Source of the DNA: Candidatus Rifleibacteriota bacterium
GTDB lineage: Bacteria; Muiribacteriota; Ozemobacteria; Ozemobacterales; Ozemobacteraceae
NCBI GenBank assembly: GCA_017417215.1
Contig: JAFPZP010000086.1
Span: forward strand, 1 to 35,131
Direction: 5' to 3'
DNA: 35,131 nucleotides
The position numbers and the translations under genes are program-made. Below the pieces are notes generated by a model. The model ran no database searches, was not told the DNA's origin, and saw nothing but the letters and a program-made list of their open reading frames with translations. Shown piece after piece: positions 31,692 through 35,131 of this stretch (position 1 is its first letter; every line of letters begins with the position of its first letter).

Positions 31692-31931
31692 CTAGTGTGG
31701 TTGATTTTTACCGCAAAGAATGCAATCTGGATTTATGCAAACCCCATTTTCTAATGGATTTGAGCATTCTTCACAGATTCCTTCCTCATAACTATGGGTA
31801 TAATACCCACCAGTTACATTGTCTAATTCATCATCAGAAAGTAGCATACCTGCCCTTTCTATGATTTCTTTAGCTTCTTCTATATTTGGGGTTTCTTCAA
31901 CCTGTTTTTTAAGATTCCCGATTAGTTTCAT
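31692..31931 (-). CDS. Double-glycine peptide precursor with Cys-rich core
   Basis: The 79-residue product has a helical acidic leader ending LLSDDELDNVTGG (GG at 41-42), the type recognised by C39 peptidase exporters. The predicted 37-residue core begins YYTHS and has five Cys, spaced as CxxC, eight residues, C, four residues, C, two residues, C (core part GICEEC, then GVCINPDCILCG). The Cys pattern resembles a small zinc ribbon or a disulfide-rich peptide. No modification enzyme gene is seen nearby. Maturation by exporter 1 (27289-29508) is expected. Role as bacteriocin, signal or other peptide is not known. Its own promoter lies at 31970-31998. Confidence 0.8.
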   Translation of the reverse strand: MKLIGNLKKQVEETPNIEEAKEIIERAGMLLSDDELDNVTGGYYTHSYEEGICEECSNPLENGVCINPDCILCGKNQPH

Positions 31932-31969
31932 TTCTTTCTAAACTTCTCTTGAAATATATATATAAAATC

Positions 31970-31998
31970 ATTATAAACTCGGTGGAAGTTATATTCAA
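31970..31998 (-). promoter_or_regulatory. Promoter of the Cys-rich precursor and export genes
   Basis: TTGAAT (31998-31993), 17 bp, TATAAT (31975-31970) followed by GATTT on the minus strand. The same arrangement is found before ABC exporter 2 (21292-21320); AAATCATTATAA is shared base for base on the plus strand. Confidence 0.7.
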
Positions 31999-32048
31999 TA
32001 TTTTATTATGCAGAGGCTAAGGCAAGGTTCACCACTAACCACACAACT

Positions 32049-32088
32049 CCTAATTCCTAATTCCTAATTCTCCCTAATCCCTAATCCC
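32049..32088. repeat. Heptamer tandem repeats (CCTAATT, then CCCTAAT)
   Basis: Three CCTAATT units (32049-32069) and two CCCTAAT units plus a partial third (32072-32088), lying between the TolC stop and the precursor promoter. ACCACTAACC sits just upstream, echoing the tract at 16877-16911. Confidence 0.75.
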
Positions 32089-32090
32089 TT

Positions 32091-33347
32091 TTATTTCCCC
32101 ATAGCTTTTTCTAAGTTTGCTCTACCTAGATTGTATTCATAAAGAGCAGTGTAATAGTTGGTTCCTGCTCTAATAAGCTTTTCTTGAGCATCAGTAAGAT
32201 TAAGCAGAATATCAACACCTTCTTCGTAACGGGCTTGAGCTATAGATAAGTTTTCTTTCGCTTTTAAAACAGCCTCTGCTGAAGTTTCAATATTCTTTTC
32301 TGCTGTTTTCATCTGAATATAAGCAGATTTAGTCTGCAAAATTATATTCTTGTCTACTCCGTCTACTTCTGCTTTTGCTTTTTTAACATCTGCTTCAGCT
32401 GCTTTAACACTATCTTTGGTCGCATTGTTGTTGAAAATTTTCCAGGTCATCATTACGCCCGCTTCCCAACTTTCGCTTCGATTAAAGTGAGTAGAATTAT
32501 TGTCTGTAATGGATTTATTGGCTATAGCCGAAACGCTGGGTTTTTCATCTGCTTTTAAAATTTTAATCTGGGTTTCTTTTTGTTTTACGGTATTTTTAGC
32601 AATTTTTGAATCTAATCTGTTAGTTTTTGCAAATTCCAAACATTCATTAAGAGTCATTGGGTAAGGAGAATAATCGAATTTGTCCGTAGTATCAAAAACA
32701 GTGTCATCAGGCATACCGATTAAAGATAAAAGCTGATTTTCAGCAATTTCAAGAGCTCCCTTTGCGTCTACAAGATTTTGCTCATAGTTTGCAAGTTCAA
32801 TTTCCATGTGAAGCAAATCTGATTTTACTAAAGAGCCTTCGTCATACTGCGTCTGAATGACCGACAACTGTTCTGATGACATTCTTACACCGCTTTCAGC
32901 TATTGTTACCAGATTCTTTCTTTGTAAAACATTATAATAAGCTTCTATAACAGCATAACGAATAATCTGCTCTTCGTTTTGCAGGGAAATATCTGCCGAA
33001 TCTAATAGCAGACGCTGCTGATTTATCGTTTCTTCGATACGTCTGCCAGTTGAAATTGGAATCTGCATCGAAAGCGAATTCCCAAAACTTGTATTATGGT
33101 TGTTGCCGCCAAATCTATAAAGATTGGTCTGCCATGAAATATTTAAGCTTTTTGCTTTTTTTGCAGAAGAAAGCTGCCATTTGGCCGATTCTTTAATTTG
33201 CTTGGCTATTTCAATATTTTCATTGTTCTCCAAGGCCATTTTTATGCTGTCGTGTAACGACAACTGCAAAGGACTTTGAGCATATACTGAAATATGCAAT
33301 GCAATAAAGAATAGAAAGAAAAAATAGGTTGTAATGTTCCTATTCAT
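32091..33347 (-). CDS. TolC-family outer-membrane efflux protein
   Basis: The 418-residue protein has a signal peptide (about 1-23, ending VYAQ) and the two-fold repeated helical build of TolC/OEP proteins. LSLHDSIKMALENNENIEIAKQ opens the first half and MTLNECLEFAKTNRLDSKIAKN the second, with long amphipathic helices such as ILLNLTDAQEKLIRAGTNYY near the end. Trimers of this kind form the outer-membrane channel and periplasmic tunnel of tripartite exporters. It lies between the two precursor genes and just upstream of the adaptors, so it completes an inner-to-outer membrane route for the mature peptides. It is six bases downstream of the first precursor gene. Confidence 0.9.
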   Translation of the reverse strand: MNRNITTYFFFLFFIALHISVYAQSPLQLSLHDSIKMALENNENIEIAKQIKESAKWQLSSAKKAKSLNISWQTNLYRFGGNNHNTSFGNSLSMQIPISTGRRIEETINQQRLLLDSADISLQNEEQIIRYAVIEAYYNVLQRKNLVTIAESGVRMSSEQLSVIQTQYDEGSLVKSDLLHMEIELANYEQNLVDAKGALEIAENQLLSLIGMPDDTVFDTTDKFDYSPYPMTLNECLEFAKTNRLDSKIAKNTVKQKETQIKILKADEKPSVSAIANKSITDNNSTHFNRSESWEAGVMMTWKIFNNNATKDSVKAAEADVKKAKAEVDGVDKNIILQTKSAYIQMKTAEKNIETSAEAVLKAKENLSIAQARYEEGVDILLNLTDAQEKLIRAGTNYYTALYEYNLGRANLEKAMGK

Positions 33348-33353
33348 CCTGAG

Positions 33354-33566
33354 TTATTCTTTTGCTTGAATAGTATCGCCTCGTTCGGCTAATATTTTCA
33401 ACCATTCAACCCATCTATCAACACCGACAGATATAGTTCTGTAGCCGCTGGTACATCTATAGTAATCGCCTTTTGGTCCATGTACTAGTTCATATATATA
33501 ATTTCTTCCACCAGAAAAATTTTCTAGTTCTTCTTCTGTTAAAGTTGTATTGTTAATTTTTCCCAT
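33354..33566 (-). CDS. Double-glycine peptide precursor with Trp/Tyr-rich core
   Basis: The 70-residue product has a very short leader, ending TLTEEELENFSGG (GG at 19-20), typical for C39 exporter substrates. The predicted 50-residue core starts RNYIYELVHG and includes many aromatic residues, one Cys (RCTSGY) and a helical tail (RWVEWLKILAERG). It is unrelated to the other precursor outside the leader cleavage motif. AAGGA lies about nine bases before ATG. It is the first gene of the transcript that continues into tolC. Could be a bacteriocin or signalling peptide; no immunity gene is recognisable. Confidence 0.72.
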   Translation of the reverse strand: MGKINNTTLTEEELENFSGGRNYIYELVHGPKGDYYRCTSGYRTISVGVDRWVEWLKILAERGDTIQAKE

Positions 33567-33674
33567 CTTGTTTTATCCTTCATTTACGTATTTTTACACA
33601 TTTAAATGAAAATATAAAGAAAAAAATAAAAAGAGTCTTTTTAATTAACTTAATTCTTTATTGCTCTTTTTGTT

Positions 33675-33704
33675 TTGATTTTTATTCTTAGCAAGTAGTA
33701 AAAT
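33675..33704 (+). promoter_or_regulatory. Promoter candidate of the octaheme cytochrome gene
   Basis: TTGATT (33675-33680), 18 bp, TAAAAT (33699-33704). The predicted start of transcription falls next to the ATG at 33712, which has no clear ribosome binding site, so the message may be leaderless. The remainder of the divergent region (33567-33674) is AT-rich with no gene. Confidence 0.4.
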
Positions 33705-33711
33705 AGCTGAT

Positions 33712-34836
33712 ATGAAAAATAAAATTATAATTATATTGATATGCTTTTTCGTGATCATTACTAGTTCTGTATTTGCTCAGCAGACTATTACCATAGGAAC
33801 TGAAACCAAGATTTTGAAGCCTTACTCAGCTTTTGCTGTTACAACAGACGAGACTGCGCGCTGCCTCAACTGCCATGCTTCCAGAATGCCGAAACTTGTT
33901 GAAGGCTGGGAACATAGCAGTCATGCAAAAAATGGGGTGGGGTGCTATGAATGTCACAAGGCTGAAAAAGGTGACCCTACTTCAAAACAGGGGCATTTCA
34001 GTTTTAACGTGCAGTTGGTGGTTTCTCCGGCACGTTGCGGTTCATGCCATCAGGAACAATATGAAGGCTTTGCTATGTCTGGTCATTCAACGGCTTTTGA
34101 TACCATAAAGTTCCTGCCAATGCGAGAAAGCAATCCGGAATTATTTGAAACTTCATGCACAACTTGTCATGGAAGTGTTGTTAACATGAAAAAAGGCAAA
34201 GCTGCTGACGGTTCTTGGCCGAACATGGGAATTGGTCGAGTTAATCCTGATGGTAGTTTAGGGAACTGTGCTTCTTGTCATGGTTATCATACTGATTCTC
34301 TTGCCATCGCTAGAAATCCTGAGACCTGCGCAAAATGCCATAAGTCAGATTTTAACCCTGCTTATCAGGCTTGGAGCATGTCGGCTCACGGTTCAGCTAA
34401 AAATAAGGCAATTGAAGATGTTGATTTAACGAAAAAGCATTTGAATTTGTCTGATGATGCTGTAATGAAACCTAATTGCCAGGTCTGCCATATGCAAGCA
34501 TCAACAAAGCATACAAAGGCGACACATAATATCTCTGAACGCCTTTCATGGAAGTTAGCTAATTTAAAAGCTGTACATACAGACGATTGGGGAACAAAAC
34601 GTCTTGAAATGCAGAAAACTTGCAGAAATTGTCATGCCAGCACTCAGGTAGACCAGTATTACCGTAAACTCGATGCTGCAGTTGTATCTACAAATCATAT
34701 TGTAGACAAAAAAATAACTCAAGAAACCCCATTTTGGCAGAAACTCAGCTTGCAAAATTCCCTAATGGCTTTTAGAGTAGGAATAGCAATGTTAGGTTCA
34801 GTAGACCCGCTCAAAATCGAAGAACTTTCGCATTAA
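33712..34836 (+). CDS. Secreted octaheme cytochrome c (HAO-like family)
   Basis: The 374-residue protein has a signal peptide (about 1-22, ending SVFAQ) and eight CxxCH heme motifs starting at C51, C78, C109, C149, C186, C206, C256 and C304. Additional His residues between them (HSSHAKN, GHSTAF, AHGSAK, HTKATH) are likely distal ligands. Heme order and the GHFSFNVQLVVSPARCGSCH segment resemble octaheme proteins of the hydroxylamine-oxidoreductase superfamily, but the C-terminus is short and the catalytic type cannot be assigned. It would act outside the inner membrane in electron transfer or nitrogen or sulfur compound conversion. It is a single-gene unit, divergent from the export locus. Confidence 0.85.
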   Translation: MKNKIIIILICFFVIITSSVFAQQTITIGTETKILKPYSAFAVTTDETARCLNCHASRMPKLVEGWEHSSHAKNGVGCYECHKAEKGDPTSKQGHFSFNVQLVVSPARCGSCHQEQYEGFAMSGHSTAFDTIKFLPMRESNPELFETSCTTCHGSVVNMKKGKAADGSWPNMGIGRVNPDGSLGNCASCHGYHTDSLAIARNPETCAKCHKSDFNPAYQAWSMSAHGSAKNKAIEDVDLTKKHLNLSDDAVMKPNCQVCHMQASTKHTKATHNISERLSWKLANLKAVHTDDWGTKRLEMQKTCRNCHASTQVDQYYRKLDAAVVSTNHIVDKKITQETPFWQKLSLQNSLMAFRVGIAMLGSVDPLKIEELSH

Positions 34837-34911
34837 CTAATCCTTCATGCTCAAAACAAACTTTTTAAGTTACTAATAAGTATTTGAGTAATAACAATTA
34901 TTTGCTTTAGT

Positions 34912-34995
34912 AGCGCCTTCCAGGCGCTTTAGTTTTTTGTATCTAAACCGTGGGTATCTACGATACCCACGGTTAATAATGTTGTGCCCTCCGGA
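34912..34995. repeat. Hairpin array resembling 16549-16771
   Basis: AGCGCCT/AGGCGCT (34912-34928, followed by TTAGTTTTTT, so a possible terminator of the cytochrome gene), then AACCGTGGGTATC/GATACCCACGGTT (34946-34974, 13-bp stem, 3-base loop), then a GC-rich CTCCGGAG palindrome near 34990. Order and stem types match the array behind nqrF. The last 136 bases of the window show no gene. Confidence 0.7.
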
Positions 34996-35131
34996 GCTTG
35001 TCCGAAAACTAAGCTTTAAAAAGTCATTAGGATGAAAAAATAGAAATTATTTACAGATATAGGAATTAATATATTGAGAAAGCTAAAAACAGGATATTAT
35101 TAATATATTTTTATCCCATAAGAACCATTAA

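Noticed and set aside
33628..33671. Terminator between the precursor gene and the cytochrome gene
   Set aside because: AAAAAGAG and CTCTTTTT can pair, but the loop is 28 bases and both flanking genes start, not end, here.

Overview
This is an AT-rich window from a bacterium with a Gram-negative envelope. It encodes a TolC-type outer-membrane protein, two periplasmic adaptors, a secreted multiheme cytochrome, Na+-NQR subunits and a NosR-like flavoprotein, and it has one promoter that matches the flagellar sigma-28 consensus. Short heptamer and nonamer tandem repeats and hairpin clusters sit between genes. The lineage cannot be fixed from the sequence alone. A deep-branching, mostly uncultured, anaerobic or facultative group is plausible, but this is a guess.

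Layout. (1) 1-890: the edge of an IS1-like insertion sequence, then a hicAB toxin-antitoxin pair. (2) 1066-9228: two paralogous TPR proteins and two paralogous membrane-anchored proteins of unknown function. Interleaved with them are a ferredoxin-thioredoxin-reductase-like protein, a DUF4250 protein and a membrane protein with two FMN-binding domains and Fe-S cysteine motifs. (3) 9360-10790: an EF-hand-rich protein behind a sigma-28-like promoter. (4) 10880-12127: a small membrane-protein gene interrupted by an in-frame stop, and a zinc-ribbon protein. (5) 12299-16430: nqrBCDEF without nqrA. NqrB has lost the usual FMN-attachment motif, and a hairpin-rich element lies between nqrC and nqrD. 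(6) 16431-18574: hairpins and tandem repeats around an AlbA_2/Schlafen-type regulator gene. (7) 18575-33566, minus strand: an NHLM-type peptide export locus with two double-glycine precursor peptides, TolC, two HlyD-type adaptors, a peptidase-ABC exporter and a second ABC exporter. Two large membrane class III nucleotide cyclases are inserted between the two ABC genes. (8) 33712-34836: an octaheme cytochrome c, followed by another hairpin array.

The most interesting system is the export locus with its cyclase pair. Each cyclase lacks a different half of the catalytic residues. The upstream one (24279-27236) keeps both metal-binding Asp but has lost the transition-state Asn and Arg. The downstream one (21380-24289) has lost the first metal Asp but keeps Lys, Thr, Asn and Arg. 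This is the same division of labour as in the C1/C2 halves of mammalian transmembrane adenylyl cyclases, so the two should form one composite active site as an obligate heterodimer. Their placement between two exporter genes suggests that an extracytoplasmic signal, perhaps the exported peptides, is converted to a cyclic nucleotide. The second exporter starts with a beta-rich domain resembling a cyclic-nucleotide-binding or cupin fold, so a direct link to transport is conceivable but unproven. Matching promoters (TTGAAT, 17 bp, TATAATGATTT) precede one precursor gene and the second ABC gene.
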